A DNA stretch of 64,000 nt from Hydractinia symbiolongicarpus (lineage: Eukaryota; Cnidaria; Hydrozoa; Anthoathecata; Hydractiniidae): NCBI RefSeq assembly GCF_029227915.1, contig NC_079884.1, positions 18,540,001 through 18,604,000 on the forward strand, given 5' to 3'. This document shows, one piece after another, positions 63,901 through 64,000 of this stretch. The notes under the pieces were generated by a model. The model was not told the DNA's origin, searched no databases, and was given only the letters and a program-made list of their open reading frames with translations. A program made the position numbers and the translations under genes. Within the stretch, counting starts at the first letter, position 1. Each line of letters opens with the position of its first letter.

Positions 63901-64000
63901 TCATTTCCACTGCGCAATAGCCTTATAACACCGTCAACTACGCGTACAGTGCTCTAAAGTCTGTTATATCACCTTTTGGCGCCTAATAATGACGTTACAC
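60931..64000 (+). repeat. 2,183-bp (12-monomer) repeat to the window end
   Basis: 60938-61817 recurs at 63121-64000 with few differences (for example AAGTTGTTTTCG for AAGTCGTTTTCG, TATAATACCGTC). Between the copies lie the 61.55-62.33 kb segment, the 364-bp dimer duplication and the copy of 59.07-59.66 kb. The sequence stops mid-monomer, so the array continues past 64000. Confidence 0.82.
61977..62704 (+). repeat. 364-bp (2-monomer) tandem duplication
   Basis: 61977-62340 and 62341-62704 are nearly identical, sharing GGGAAAGTTGCC, CATGCCTCTTAAGG, CATGCCTGGGC and TTTGTTCCTTTC. The first copy ends in TTTTGCCGCC and the second in TTTTGCCTCG, marking the exchange point. The related segment at 57.6 kb has only one copy. 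Confidence 0.9.

Larger units (their letters stand above)
1..64000 (+). repeat. Satellite array of ~182-bp monomers filling the window
   Basis: The landmark TTATAACACC recurs at 7, 189, 370, 552, 733, 915 and 1098 and continues every 181-183 bp to the end, always on the + strand. Fixed blocks follow in order: TTATAACACCGTCAACTACG, AACAGGCCTCTAAAGG, CCTTTTGCCGCCTAATAATG, a CACGT-rich dyad, GGTTGCCATTGGTCTAGTCC, ACTACGACGTCCCAA and CATTGCGCAATAGCC. No stretch fails to fit this monomer, and no inverted segment, transposon end, poly-A tract or target-site duplication was seen. Strand is given relative to this consensus; the biological strand is arbitrary. Seen: tandem structure. Inferred: eukaryotic heterochromatin, probably centromeric. 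The family is not recognised. Confidence 0.98.

Noticed and set aside
1-64000. CRISPR array
   Set aside because: The repeat unit is the whole 182 bp with no unique spacers between short repeats, and there is no leader or cas gene.
1-64000. rDNA spacer, telomeric repeat, LTR retrotransposon or tRNA cluster
   Set aside because: No rRNA or tRNA-like sequence, no short telomere motif array, no LTR ends, primer-binding site, polypurine tract or pol-like frame was seen on either strand.

Overview
The window is one uninterrupted block of satellite DNA. All 64,000 bases are a head-to-tail tandem array of a monomer of about 182 bp (usually 181-183 bp, roughly 350 copies), always in the same orientation, with no unique sequence, transposon, RNA gene or credible protein gene. 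The array runs off both ends, so no boundary is seen. One monomer counted by hand (189-369) has 46% GC, 50 C against 33 G on the + strand, and 11 CpGs. A nucleosome-scale monomer organised into higher-order repeats (HORs) indicates a eukaryote, most likely centromeric or pericentromeric heterochromatin from a long-read assembly. Monomers of this length are common in plants but also occur in animals. I do not recognise the family and cannot name the taxon.

Layout. (1) 1-18.7 kb is built from a 4,188-bp, 23-monomer HOR ('X'): full copies at 1-4188 and 11123-15310, a partial copy from 15311, and rearranged or shortened copies at 4189-5784, 8405-9394 and 9395-11122. (2) 18.7-26.4 kb is a different set of monomers ('D domain'), enlarged by nested tandem duplications with offsets of 713, 1,789 and 1,256 bp. 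(3) 26.4-33.2 kb returns to X-type sequence and contains the cleanest recent expansion, three almost identical 1,067-bp units at 29151-32351. (4) 33.2-46.4 kb repeats the end of X and the D domain (offsets of about 16.1, 15.5, 16.3, 14.6 and 13.4 kb from the first copy), then repeats parts of D twice more. (5) 46.4-51.8 kb is a mosaic of older, less regular monomers. (6) 51.8-64 kb has several short young HORs: 851 bp x2, 909 bp x2.5, 547 bp x2.3, single-monomer and 2-monomer duplications, and offsets of 1,091, 2,183, 3,456 and 4,365 bp.

Nearly all offsets are close to multiples of the monomer, less or plus small indels that can be traced (15-, 6-, 13-, 31- and 60-bp deletions, a 35-bp duplication). 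This is the pattern expected from unequal crossing-over or replication-based amplification. The indels act as heritable markers showing which blocks descend from which.

The most function-like signal is in each monomer: a dyad, CACGTGGTTCCACGTG (7-bp arms, 2-bp loop), preceded by a further ACGT, giving three ACGT cores 9-10 bp apart, about one helical turn. About half the monomers carry an intact or nearly intact dyad. The others carry a version changed to CACGTCGTTCCACATG. I saw no gene-encoded system.
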